This document shows, piece after piece, positions 46,001 to 53,700 of a stretch of DNA of 64,000 nucleotides. The notes under the pieces are model-generated. The model searched no databases, was not told the origin of the DNA, and saw only the letters and a program-made list of their open reading frames with translations. Each line of letters starts with the position of its first letter. Position 1 is the stretch's first letter. The position numbers and the translations under genes are program-made. The DNA comes from Trachythela sp. YZ-2020 (taxonomy: Eukaryota > Cnidaria > Anthozoa > Malacalcyonacea > Clavulariidae): assembly GCA_016169945.1 (NCBI GenBank), contig JADLSH010000279.1:620001-684000 (forward strand), written 5' to 3'.

Positions 46001-47272
46001 GGATAGTAATTTCGGGATAGTAATAAGAAAGGTCGCCCTACTTTTACTTTTAGGTTTGATTCAAAAGTTCCTGTCTGCTAGGTTCTGGATACCCCTCAGT
46101 CGATTGACGTACTCAACATACTTGGTCCATCCTATTGTATTGACGTATATATACTCTAGTTCAAAGACTTCAATATACTATAGCACACAAACTGTGGTAA
46201 GTAGATTCGGATCTTTATAGCTACAGTATAGGTTTGGTTGAACATGCCTGAAAAAGAGTATAAATACTGCAGCTTATTAGTACAGACTACCATACATTAC
46301 CTACACTGGATCTTTATCAGCCTAGTCTCTGAGTTCTGTTTTTGCCGTCGAATATTGCTGCCTGAGTTCGCTTTGTATACCCGTAGGTTGCAGTCTTATC
46401 CTAGTTTTATCTCAGTGCCATTTTTAGAAGAGTGTTTCCTTTTTGACTCCATCAAAAACGCAGGTTTTCTTCCGGTATTCCTGTTTCCTTCTGTAGTAAC
46501 ACTGGACTAACAAGAGATGACTCTTACTGGACCTCTAGGGAGAACAGTTTAGAACTGATAGAGCTATCCAGTATAAATAAAGTTGGTTTCGTTTGGTTTG
46601 GTTTGGTTTGGTTTGGTTTGGTTTAGTTTAGTTTAATTTGGTTTGGTTTGGTTTGGTTTGGTTTGGTTTTTTGTTGGTGGTTTTTGGTTGTTTTGAAGGT
46701 TGGTTGGGTTAAGGTTGTTGGTTTTTGGTTTATTTTGGGATTAGTTTAGGTTAGTTTAGGTTAGTTTAGGTTAGTTTAGGTTAGTTTAGGTTAGTTTAGG
46801 TTAGTTTAGGTTAGTTGAGGGTTGGGTTAGTTGAGGGTTGGGTTAGTTTAGGGTTAGTTTAGGGTTAGTTTAGGGTTAGTTTAGGGTTAGTTTAGGGTTA
46901 GTTTAGGGTTAGTTTAGGGTTAGTTTAGGGTTAGTTTAGGGTTAGTTTAGGGTTAGTTGAGGGTTAGTTTAGGGTTAGTTGAGGGTTAGTTGAGGGTTAG
47001 TTGAGGGTTGGGTTAGGGTTAGTTTAGGGTTAGGTTACGTTTGGGTTAGGTTTATTTTAAATGATCAGAACTGAAACGATAATAGGTACATGATATAGGC
47101 ACTTTAAGAATTCAAACATTTTCTTACATTTTTCTAGACATTTAACTTCATAACAGCTGTGGTCCTATCATATGCTTGTGCCTTTATTCTGTCTGTCGTT
47201 ATTGAGTTCCCCTGCGACAACCTGGAAAATTTTGCCGTAAAATCATTTGGGAAAAAGAAACGAGAAAACTAA
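28029..47272 (+). CDS. NRF-6-like multipass acyltransferase, gene C (15 exons, 741 aa), hosting two nested genes
   Basis: Exons: 28029-28299, 29474-29622, 29992-30097, 38996-39089, 39805-40067, 40557-40730, 41843-41936, 42118-42210, 42560-42725, 43604-43683, 44247-44381, 44499-44628, 45283-45475, 46054-46196, 47138-47272. All junction phases agree, including exon 3 to exon 4 across the 8.9-kb intron that holds the two deaminase-like genes. Signal peptide at 1-25. The NRF domain (~91-206) has AAGKLPAGLAHGNVNWLG, LAVCLPPLPSLPP and DYACPVKP. The first transmembrane helix (FCGFLLLLCLLGTIVDVF) is at ~208-225. The acyltransferase domain has GLRVISMFWIILGH (His ~341), DTFFFLSG, WYLANDMQF, KPYCRIQPYLIG, RFWIPLSRLTYSTYLVH and IEFPCDNLE. 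Exon 1 lacks the cysteine seen in exon 1 of A, D and E, and exon 3 is unusually Pro/Leu-rich (CLPPLPSLPP). Exon 4 may instead start at 38999. Confidence 0.9.
28385..28575. mobile_element. MITE-like repeats with GCCAGTTAATGGGTT ends
   Basis: TACTGCCAGTTAATGGGTT occurs twice here with TTTTACTCTGTCTAACGCCAG. Related pieces lie at 28785-28865 and 29725-29815, all in introns 1 and 2 of gene C. Confidence 0.6.
29725..29816. mobile_element. Compact MITE, TTAACCCATTAACTGGCA ends
   Basis: A 90-bp element whose ends TTAACCCATTAACTGGCA and TGCCAGTTAATGGGTTAA are exact inverted copies. It lies in intron 2 of gene C. Confidence 0.85.
30098..31489. other. First part of gene C intron 3, no gene seen
   Basis: AT-rich sequence with a GATATATCA-type palindromic stretch near 30725-30785. 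No exon with family similarity was found here. Confidence 0.5.
32149..32157 (+). promoter_or_regulatory. TATA-like box (TATTTAAAG)
   Basis: TATTTAAAG lies 84 bp before the ATG at 32233, inside a stretch conserved with the second gene (36328-36336). A second TATTTAAG is found about 100 bp further upstream. Confidence 0.45.
32233..34299 (+). CDS. Secreted repeat protein with C-terminal AID/APOBEC-like (SNAD-type) deaminase-like domain, copy 1
   Basis: A single-exon gene of 688 aa. The first ATG at 32233 matches the start of copy 2. A signal peptide (MKITLLSILACLFVLAMM) precedes 13 repeats of 31 residues (19-414), each carrying NST and NAS/NSS sequons, RR/RK pairs and a FPRHHGHV-type core. The C-terminal domain (415-688) has a strand (QFGFIMMAP), then EAHPEKKIMQEL (His512, Glu514), then PYLILLGSTYDTCYGKC (Cys549, Cys553), an insert with Cys559/Cys566, a helix (CANSFIRAK) and a strand (EWMVYVYQVRY). 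This order resembles the HxE...PCxxC zinc site and following helix/strand of AID/APOBEC-like deaminases, including the secreted SNAD group. The C-x3-C spacing and HPE instead of HAE are unusual. If correct it would deaminate nucleic acid or nucleotides outside the cell or in vesicles. Function is inferred, not shown. It lies inside intron 3 of NRF gene C. Confidence 0.6.
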   Translation: MKITLLSILACLFVLAMMETNSTARKDQFPRHHRHVKASTDTLVQEPDPGTISTSRRHQFPRHHGHVKASRETLAGEAEQETNSTARRDQFPRHYGHVNSSTQTLAQGPGSETNSTSRKHAFPRHHGHFNASTKVLPGGLEQETNSTAPRHHFPRYRRHVNSPTDTLAGEPEQGTNSTAPRHHFPRYRRHVNSPTDTLAGEPEQGTNSTTRRHHFPRYRRHVNSSTDTLAGEPEQGTNSTAPRHHFPRYRRHVNSSMDTLAGEPEQGTNSTAPRHHFPRYRGHVNSSMDTLAGEPEQGTNSTTRRHQFPKYRRHVNTSTEAGTNSRARRHLFPRHHRHVKASTDTLVQEPPLEPNSTARRQQFPRRRGHVNASTGALAEELEQETNSTARRHTFPRHHGHVNASTRALVSEPSEDEPPEFSFHVYGKGLYELIKSSLQENERSGQFGFIMMAPEEDLEFVVPNEEVYNALASRNLPELKTEGVFPKDAYSNLVIGGVTYNKVMGGGDDFEAHPEKKIMQELATMDQFYIDTFGLVCPYLILLGSTYDTCYGKCEDSDECDYNSERCANSFIRAKWEYVDVTGCTEIEWMVYVYQVRYDKFWKLAREEYIKNDIWPFVEMPYRPDESGRSKNEKSGRTQYVYKNKPSTTSTKTSTTTIGTQLPMLRRFILKHGNKTFKDVDKKSLNETF
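32287..33474 (+). repeat. Coding minisatellite: 13 units of 93 bp (31 aa)
   Basis: Twelve full units and one 72-bp unit (the tenth, missing seven codons). Units 5-9 (FPRYRRHVNS type) are almost identical and appear recently amplified. They are absent from the second gene, which keeps counterparts of the outer units. Confidence 0.95.
34321..34452 (+). promoter_or_regulatory. Six tandem ~24-bp TGACG units in the 3' UTR
   Basis: TGACG occurs at 34321, 34347, 34371, 34395, 34419 and 34443. Four have the full TGACGTAA, the others TGACGAAA and TGACGTAG. Each is followed by ATATCAGA/ATATTAAA-type spacers. The array begins about 20 bp after the stop codon. Confidence 0.8.
34582..34587 (+). terminator. 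Polyadenylation signal AATAAA
   Basis: AATAAA about 285 bp after the stop, followed by a T/G-rich (GTTT)n run, the expected downstream element. Confidence 0.7.
34690..34810 (+). mobile_element. tRNA-derived SINE-like fragment
   Basis: Box A TGGCACTGTGGTTGGC and box B GGGTTTGATTCC lie at tRNA-like spacing. It is repeated at 38452-38570 in the second duplicate. Confidence 0.6.
35755..35890 (-). mobile_element. Second tRNA-derived SINE family, minus strand
   Basis: Read on the minus strand: CTCTGTAGCTCAGAGAGCGC (box A region) and GGTGCGATTCC (box B), then a body containing GTTGCACTTCTCGCAACT. Relatives lie at 55745-55870 and near 42440-42490. Confidence 0.65.
36328..36336 (+). promoter_or_regulatory. 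TATA-like box (TATTTAAAG)
   Basis: Conserved with 32149-32157; 82 bp before the ATG at 36410. Confidence 0.45.
36410..38035 (+). CDS. Secreted repeat protein with C-terminal AID/APOBEC-like (SNAD-type) deaminase-like domain, copy 2
   Basis: Single exon, 541 aa. The same signal peptide is followed by 8 repeats (19-263), with one 35-residue and one 24-residue variant. The C-terminal domain (264-541) keeps every candidate metal residue of copy 1: His361, Glu363, Cys398, Cys402, plus Cys385, 408, 415 and 432. Differences in the domain are mostly loop changes (GKCEDSDE to GTCYDSNK) and a slightly longer Thr/Ser-rich tail before FILKHGNKTF. A shared SGRSKNEKSGRTQYV stretch gives a basic linker after the domain. 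Identity is highest in the C-terminal domain and lowest in the repeat block, which suggests constraint on the domain. It is a tandem same-strand paralogue within intron 3 of gene C. Confidence 0.6.
   Translation: MKITLLSILACLFVLTMMETNSTARKDQFPRHHGHVKASTGTLVGEPEQETNSTARRDQFPRHHTRLNSSTEILGPEPDLETNSRAQRHQFPQHYEHVNSSTENTGTTLVQRPGSETNLTTRKHAFPRHHGHFNASTKVLPGGLEQETNSTAPRHQFPRYRRHVNTSTEAGTNSRARRHIFPRHHRHVKASTDTLVQEPRLKMNSTARRQEFPRRRGHVNASTGPLAEELEQETNSTARRHTFPRHHGHVNASTRALVSEPNEDEPSEFSFYLYGKGLFELIKSSLQENERNGQFGFIMMAPEEDLEFVVPNEEVYNALASRDLPELKTEGVFPKDAYSNLVIGGVTYNKVMGGGDDFEAHPEKKIMQELSTMDQFYTDTFGLVCPYLILLGSNYDTCYGTCYDSNKCDYDSERCANSFIRAKWEYVDVTGCTETEWVVYVYQVRYGGVWDLAREEYIENDIWPYVEMPYRPKKSGRSKNEKSGRTQYVWREKPSTTSTEISTTGTPPSAGTQSSIVRKFILKHGNKTFEDVDKKSLNETF
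36464..37198 (+). repeat. Coding minisatellite: 8 units of ~93 bp
   Basis: Eight units coding the 31-residue repeat. The central FPRYRRHVNS block amplified in copy 1 is represented by a single 24-residue unit. Confidence 0.95.
38057..38212 (+). promoter_or_regulatory. Seven tandem ~24-bp TGACG units in the 3' UTR
   Basis: TGACG at 38057, 38081, 38107, 38131, 38155, 38179 and 38203: one more unit than in copy 1, otherwise the same series of variants. Confidence 0.8.
38342..38347 (+). terminator. Polyadenylation signal AATAAA
   Basis: Conserved with 34582-34587, followed by (GTTT)n. Confidence 0.7.
39535..39780. mobile_element. Dispersed repeat with GGGCATGTTTAGCAAGAAAA core
   Basis: The same sequence, with TTCTTTGTTGCCTTCTGGGC, recurs near 5400-5560 and 14880-14980 (+) and 53910-54065 and 59030-59312 (-). 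It accounts for the small open frames found there. The right side carries CCCCGTGTAACATGGCCTTTA. It lies just upstream of exon 5 of gene C. Confidence 0.7.
40225..40510. mobile_element. ACAAGTTG-palindrome MITE
   Basis: Same family as 17312-17850 (CAACAACTTGTTATCAGGA, GTTGCGAACACATCTTG) but without the nested insert. Intron 5 of gene C. Confidence 0.7.
40760..40932. mobile_element. MITE 1 of a four-element run
   Basis: Inverted ends GGAGCTTTAGCAATGACTAC and GTAGTCACTGCTAAAGCTTCC, flanked by TAATAG on both sides. Intron 6 of gene C. Confidence 0.85.
40939..41166. mobile_element. Foldback element 2 of the run
   Basis: Almost a perfect palindrome: CACAGAATACTACACAGAAG on the left and CTTCTGTGTAGTATTCTGTG on the right, with arms of about 100 bp around ATTAAAAATGGCTATATG. 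Flanked by CTAATAG on both sides. Confidence 0.9.
41174..41319. mobile_element. MITE 3 of the run
   Basis: Inverted ends ACAGCTTTAGCAACACAACG and CGTTGTGTTTGCTAAAACTGT-like, with AAAATGGCGTAAAAATGGCG and its complement inside. Flanked by CTAATAG. Confidence 0.88.
41327..41670. mobile_element. hAT-type element 4 of the run, with perfect 8-bp TSD
   Basis: Ends CAGGGATGGATCCAG and AAATCCATCCCTG. The 8-bp target-site duplication TCTAATAG is at 41319-41326 and 41671-41678, diagnostic for hAT. A diverged fragment of the same family lies at 47535-47720. Confidence 0.9.
42968..43462. mobile_element. hAT-like element, CAGTGGTGTAACTTAA ends
   Basis: Ends CAGTGGTGTAACTTAA and TTAAGTTACACCACTG are inverted copies of hAT style. 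No clean 8-bp duplication was found. Partial relatives lie at 45545-45632 and 51395-51610. Confidence 0.8.
43785..43998. mobile_element. MITE with TTGTCGGATC...GACGTATG ends
   Basis: TTTGTCGGATCAAATTCTCC and TTGACGTATGTGATTT on the left pair with GATCCGACAAATC and GCATACGTCAGG on the right. Confidence 0.65.
44011..44181. mobile_element. Harbinger-like MITE with TAA target duplication
   Basis: Ends AGGTACGTTCACAC and GTGTGAACGTACCT, with TAA on both sides (44008-44010, 44182-44184) and inner GCGATTTGTCGGG / CAACAAATCGC. Ends 65 bp before exon 11 of gene C. Confidence 0.85.
44663..45200. mobile_element. Second copy of the AAGGCATATTTTAA element, interrupted by a MITE
   Basis: Left part AAGGCATATTTTAACATAT and right part TTTAAAATATGCCCTG match 21268-21633. 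The element is split by 44780-45144. Confidence 0.75.
44780..45144. mobile_element. Harbinger-like MITE with TTA target duplication
   Basis: Ends GGCCCGTTTCAGACGCCGCT and, reverse-complemented, GGCCCGTTTTAGACGCCGCT, flanked by TTA (44777-44779, 45145-45147). Nested in 44663-45200. The open frame at 44838-45038 lies inside and is not a gene. Confidence 0.92.
45785..45990. repeat. (CCCTTAATCCTAA)n telomere-like array
   Basis: CCTAA-type units in intron 13 of gene C, on the complementary strand relative to the 46740 array. Confidence 0.9.
46575..47060. repeat. GGTTT run followed by GTTTAGGGTTA array
   Basis: (GGTTT)n at 46578-46680 follows a SINE tail (GCTATCCAGTATAAATAAAG). It passes into GTTTAGGTTA and then GTTTAGGGTTA units to about 47050, all in intron 14 of gene C. 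Confidence 0.92.
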
Positions 47273-49066
47273 GTCTTAATTTACTTGGTTTTTAATTCAG
47301 ATGGTTTTAAATGACATTTTTATATAAATTTTGTAACACTAAATTCAATAGCTCTGTAAAGGAACAGGAACTTGGGGTGCCCAAATGGAGTCAAATCCAG
47401 GCCTCGAAATGGCCTTGAAGAGTTCATGCATTTCAACTAAACTGTTCTTTTTTACTATTAACCATCTGTATTAGCACTTTATCTACATCACGTTAGTCGT
47501 TATTAACGCAGAACATTGAGGATATTAGCATGTTGTAAGCAACATGGATGGATCTGATAGGGGGGGTGGGGGGGGGGCGTGGGTTCTAGGCGAGCGCTGG
47601 TCATGAATCAGGGCGTGGCCGGCGTCCGAGGTAGGGTGAAACAGGGTCAAGGGGGTCATCTTGTCAGAAAATGTTTGAAAAATAAGATTGCCTAGATGGT
47701 CAAACATTGTCATCAATGGCCCGATATGGGAATTGGCACCTTTCCTCCACCTGAAACAGGCTGTAGAATTTTGCCTGCCATTCTATTAGTTCAAAATTCC
47801 TTTCGCCTGCTATTTATCTGATATGATGGCTTCATTTGGATACCCCACGTTACTATTCATAGACTGCTGTTAACAACATGCAATTTAATTTAATGTAATA
47901 ATTTTAATGACTCTAACGCCGTATTAAAGCATCTAAATTTTTAAATAGATTATTTATATAGAATAAACATCAATTTCGTATTAAAATGTTTGATCTTTTT
48001 GCTGACACACACACAAACAAACCCAGTTGAAAACGTAATCTCCTGGTGGACGTAATTACTGGAGCTCATAATATTATACGCACATTGCCTGAACTTCAAT
48101 CTTGAATGTATTCTAAATTTTATTCAATCTTTCGCAAGTAGAAAGTTTCTATTATGAAGAAATGAAGTTGAGGCTAGCCGCTAGCGTACGCGTATAATGC
48201 CCAATGCAGGCAATGCTACGTCTCCGCAAATTATCTATATATATATAGGCTATTTTACTTTACGGATTCTAGGTTCCTTAGGAATAATAATGCACTTTAT
48301 TTCCATTGGGTGACTGGATTTACACAAAGTAATTTTCGTCCAGGCCCAACATTTTAAAACTACATTACATAAACCATACAATACAAACTACACTAATATC
48401 AGAAACTATACGATATTTACATAAAATCATATATATTTACAGTATAATCTAACTATAAAGAGCTACCGTAGTTCACTTGGTGATTCACTAGCTGGTAAGT
48501 CCTTTATTTTGAGCCAGTTTAGTAAATGTCGTATTTAAATATGTATTCTTAAATTGAGAGACTGTGAATGCACTACGTAATTCTGTATCTGAAGAGTTCC
48601 AATCACTTGAAGCCAGGAAGACGAAAGGGCAACCAGAGTTCGTGCTTAGTATAGCGTAAATTTCAGTTTATTCTTTTTAGCAGTGACAAATTCCTTGTTA
48701 AATAACCATTGCCAAACTTGAATGATTTTACCATTTATAGGTTTGTTTGACTAAATGACGTCATAGTGCGGTCTATGAAAGATTGCGTATGCTGTTACCA
48801 TGGTTACTGATCTCGGAAATGTAAGTTGTCCCGGAATGATCTTCTCAAGTACTTAAGAACCTGATCAAGTACTTTATCAAGGGCCCTTACCGTGCACTTG
48901 AATACATGTATGACGCTTGTTCGGATTGAAGGATTTGTGAAATGAAGTCAAATGGACCTCCCTAATACTGACATTGAACAGTGAAAACACACAGCGAAGT
49001 GTCCGTATTAGAAGGATGTTCGCTAATTTGTAGAGGTTTTCAACAGAAAGTATATTATAACGGGAC

Positions 49067-49302
49067 CACAGAGTAGGAAATGACCAGAAGGGCCACTCAG
49101 CAGTGCAACGAGACCCCCTATTTTTATGCAGTTATCTGGCCAGAATAATGGCGGACCAGCCAGTTCAGCGTGTTTATTGGCCAGACAATGCAATTGACTG
49201 GCTAGAATAATGGTAATGAACATACGTAATGCGACATGCGCAGCGTCAAAATCTTCAAAGGTTCCGCCTCAAGTGGCCCTTCTAGTCATTTCCTATTCTA
49301 TG
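49067..49302. mobile_element. MITE, CACAGAGTAGGAAATGACCA ends
   Basis: Ends CACAGAGTAGGAAATGACCA and, reverse-complemented, CATAGAATAGGAAATGACTA, both followed by GAAGGGCCACT. Related to 57040-57234. Confidence 0.8.
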
Positions 49303-49810
49303 ACTGGACATTGGAAACTGTCCAATTTTTCCGTGTTTAATAGAGAGGTGTAATACATAGAGGTGTCGTTTCCCATGAATAACAAATTAATTCAAGCATG
49401 CAATATACAAAAAGCGTACATGTGTGACTCGACAGTATCGAAAAATATTGGGTGAAAATTTCAAATAGTTGATATAGCATATAGGTTGTTTTGGAGATTC
49501 TGGGTCATATATTTGCCGTTTACGCCACTATGACACAGTCACAGATTATTTGTTTTTTTTGTACATAGTGTTAAAGCTCAGTAGAAATTCTCGAGTCCCA
49601 CAAGGGTGTAGCGACTCAACTGTAGCCTGATGCCCTATCGTATAGAGCTGCTCTGGAACTCCATGACATGCAAGCGTGTCTGAACTTTGGAACAATGCTG
49701 AAGGCAAGGTTCATTAACAACAATGATTGCAGTGGATCACATTTTCGAAATACGTGAAAAGAACCTAAAATGTTTTTCGACCTAGTCTTGTGTTAACATG
49801 CTGTACCACT

Positions 49811-50221
49811 TCCAGACTTGGCATATGTTACACGAAACTATCCTCGATTTTTCGCCTTTAAATGCATTTCTTTCGAGATTAATCGATATCTCCTGCAAGA
49901 ATGATACCGTACAACTCTCAAAACAACGAATATCAACAAAAATTTCAAATTTCAAAGTTGTCCAATCAGGTTTGAGTGTATTTTGAGTTATTCAACGACT
50001 TCCGGTTTTTGACCAGCAAACCTGGCACGCGGATATATTTTTGCCAAATTTTGTCATTCCCTCACGGATTTTAGAGCGAATTCAAGCTCTTTGATTAAAG
50101 CATCGTTGTTTTGAGAGTTGTACGGTATCATTCTTGCAGGAGATATCGATTAAATCTCGAAAGAAATGCATTAAAGGCGAAAAATCGAGGATAGTTTCGT
50201 GTAACATATGCCAAGTCTGGG
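49811..50221. repeat. Foldback with ~119-bp arms
   Basis: The left arm 49811-49929 (TCCAGACTTGGCATATG...) and right arm 50103-50221 (...CATATGCCAAGTCTGG) are near-perfect inverted copies around a 173-bp loop. It lies about 545 bp upstream of the gene D start codon. Confidence 0.9.
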
Positions 50222-50765
50222 CTATTTTGGTCTCAATGTTTCCTTCCTTCCCTCGTTATAAGGACGTCACAGGCGGGCGCGGGCAAATAGAGCCTGGGCC
50301 TCCTGTGACGTCACATCATAGATGGTCACATGAAAACGGGGCCCAAAATACTTTGATCTGAGAAGTGAGAAAGCAAATTTGATTATCTTTCGCAATAAAT
50401 TCCTTAAAGAAAGATTACGTAAACTGTAAACAATAGACAAGATAATGTCATGACAAAGCACTTTTGGAATCCAGTACAAAATTCCGTTTTGCTTTGCTTG
50501 CACACGCTGAAAAGTGGAGTAGAAGTTCTTAGGACCTAATATAAACAATATTGTTATGTTCATACTTATTTTTAACAAATAATGTCAGAATTTTGATGTG
50601 TCCAAGTGCTTTATATATGAATGGTTACGAATCCGCATCGCCAAAATTAATTAAAACTTAGTCGAATGCATTTCATTGTTGTGTCAGTTAAATAGCTGAC
50701 ATATCTCTAGTATCGTATTACCATTTATATAACCTGCATTGTTGTACTGTTTGTACATTTGAGCA

Positions 50766-53700
50766 ATGGCTTTTCTTGGTACAAAATCGGTGCTGCTTCT
50801 AGCTATATGCTTCTGCCTTTTTACCCCAGGTAAAACGCAGCTACCATCATGGCTTGGTCAACTGGGAAACCTGAACGGGACCCTGTCTAATCTACTCAAA
50901 CAATTGAATGCAAACACAACCCTGAGTGATCTGCTCAAGCAACTGAATTCAACCGACAGGCAAAAGGCGCTACAAGATATCACCAAAGCCCTTGGAAAGA
51001 TCGATCTTGCATCCCTACTTGAGAGTCGTGTTATGAATAACTTGCAACGTATATCTCTTGGACAGTGCGGTCAGGATTTGCAGAGGATAACGCAGAATAG
51101 TTCGGAGATGATTGCCTGTAAGTTTTTGAATTTTGTATATTGTCTGTGGAAAACTATTATCTTAAACCCGACCTCAAACCTTGACCTCAAAGTTGACTTT
51201 AGTACTTCACTCTGTCTATCAAAACCAAAGTATTTTACTCTGTCTAACTGTGGTCTAACGCTGGAGGAATTTGCTTGTCGATCAATGGTACAGTAATAGC
51301 CTTAGGGCGGAGAAGAGTAAAGTTCGAAAGGCGGTTAGCCTAAATCCTTCAGGTTAACGAAAAACGTCAAAGCCTTTGCAACGACTTGTTTTTGAACTTT
51401 GGTTTGCCCGGGCCAAGTGAAAATCATTACGGGCAAGTAGAAGTTTCTTCTTTGCCCGATCTGGCAAGTTGCTTTCTGTTTCAGCCGTTTGCCAGAAAAA
51501 GCTGGCCATCTCTAAGTTATTATCCCCAAGTGTACAGTATTGAATGAGTAAAATATAGACCAGTTAACTATTCATTCTGCTGGATAATTTGAAAAATGTA
51601 AATAGTTGAACATGTGATGCCTCGACATGACATGACATGCCCCGATCATTTCGCACTAACCGTTTAGTTAACTTCAACTACTTTTTTATACAACTGGCCT
51701 CAGTAATCTAATAATGACCAATTGTGGACTTTGAATTGTCGGTTTTTACAGCTATACAAAGCCGTTAGGTATTAGATACTTAGATTATTATTGGGTATCC
51801 CCACCAAGGGAGCTGATTATTTGAGAATGGATGCTGAAATATGCAAAATTATAATATAACATTTACAGTACGTGCGTGCCGATTGGTCGAGAAACGTGTT
51901 TCTATAACTGTATAGAAACCATTCATTTCATTGACAGAAACACGGAAATTTTCCAAAAAAAATAAAAAATCAAAAAAAAAAAAATTATGCGAATTATAAA
52001 ACTTTGACTTTGAATTAAATTTTAAATTAATGCTTACACATTTTTTACTGTTAGTTTTCAAACAGAGTTGTTTTCTTGCAGCGAAATTGACGAGCAAAGG
52101 TCAGCATGCGTACGTAATGAGAATTTGTAAATTAATCGAGTTTAAAAAATGTCTTTTGAGTTATATTATAAAAGAATAGAAAACATTTTTTCCTGTGTTT
52201 CTATACACTTATAGAAACACTTGTGGGAGTTTGGGAGAACTCGAAATAACGTGGAAAAACTCGCCCTACGGGCTCGTTTTCCCACTGATTATTTCTCGTT
52301 CTCCCAAACTCCCACGCGTGTTTCTATAAGTGCATAGAAACACGGAAAATGGTTTCTATTTCTTAATTGTGAACTGAAAAAACTCGTATGTGTTCATAGG
52401 ATGCGTTCTCAAAACTCTCTGAATCGAAATAGCTAGCTAACGTATTGAAATTGCGCAAGCAGTTTTAAAACAATGTAAACGGTATTACTATCTTCCATGC
52501 ACAGATTACCCACATGCCTTACATTTTCCGGGTTTAAAATGCTTATTCAGAGGAGACTCAAGAGTTTGCTTGGTAATCTACGCAGTTAATCCTGTTTTAA
52601 TCCGACCGCGTTTTCCAAAACAAATAGATAGGCTAGAGTTTTTACACAAAAGAGGCAATTAATAGGAGAGAAGCGTTGTGTTATCATAACATGTTCAAAT
52701 ACCTTCGTGTGATTGTTTTATGAGCCCAAAGCCTAGGTCTTGAGGTCTTGCCATATAACAAATTGCTTGCGTAGAGCTCTTTAGATTGACTCCATGTAAC
52801 ACCCTTATTTGAGTCCAACACTCTTATATAGTATTTCCACGAGGCAGTACTTGAAAACAGCACGGGCCGAGTTATTTGAGATATTTTCCACAATTGTGCG
52901 AGCCATTGAACGAGCTTTTTATATTTTCCAGATCTCGACGCAGCTGGCAAACCAGCAAGCGGGATAATGCGTGGTAACCTCGCGTGGGGTGTTTCTGTGG
53001 AACAATGTCGTGCTATCCCGAACTCCCATATCTGTGGATCTGCCTTTGCACTGATCATTCCTGCACTGCAGTTGGTATGTGACATTAAGGCGATGTTGCA
53101 CGGGACAACTTTCAGCGACAACTCGCAATACGAATCGTTGCAGAATTCATTCAAGCAATTTTTAATCAGGACGCCCACGTCACAATAATGTGTTTTTCAG
53201 TAGGGTCCTGCTAAATTACAGAAAACTTTACAAAGATAATTAAATATAATAGTAATACTATATGGAAACTAAGCTAAATAAATAAGGATAATTAACACTA
53301 AATATCAATAACGCTATTTAAGTAGACTTTTAAAAGTTTGAAGGTCTTTTGCTTCACGAATTTCTTGGGACAATTCATTCCAGTCATTGCTGGCAAAATT
53401 AATCGTTGTCCAGTGTCCCCATTTATGTCTCGCTGCTGTCTTACGTACGTTACGCTTAGACCTAGTGTTATAAACATGGATATTCTGATGATAAGTGATT
53501 TCAAAATTATAAGAAAAAATATTATTCTTACATTTATAAATCAATATCAAGCGGTTAATAATCCTCCTGGTCTTCAGATCTTTCCAAGCCAACTTCTTCA
53601 AAGCAGAACTGGCTGACGATCTATAATCCAGGTCCAAAATTATACGTGCTGCCTTATTCTGTAGGATTTGCCATAAGGGTTTCATTCCCCCGATCTCCCC

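Larger units (their letters stand above)
47273..50765. other. Intergenic spacer between NRF genes C and D
   Basis: No exon was recognised. Contains a G-rich hAT-family fragment (47535-47720), a MITE (49067-49302), a long foldback (49811-50221) and a short hairpin ending in TGACGTCA (50306-50313). The gene D promoter should be in the last few hundred bases. Confidence 0.6.
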
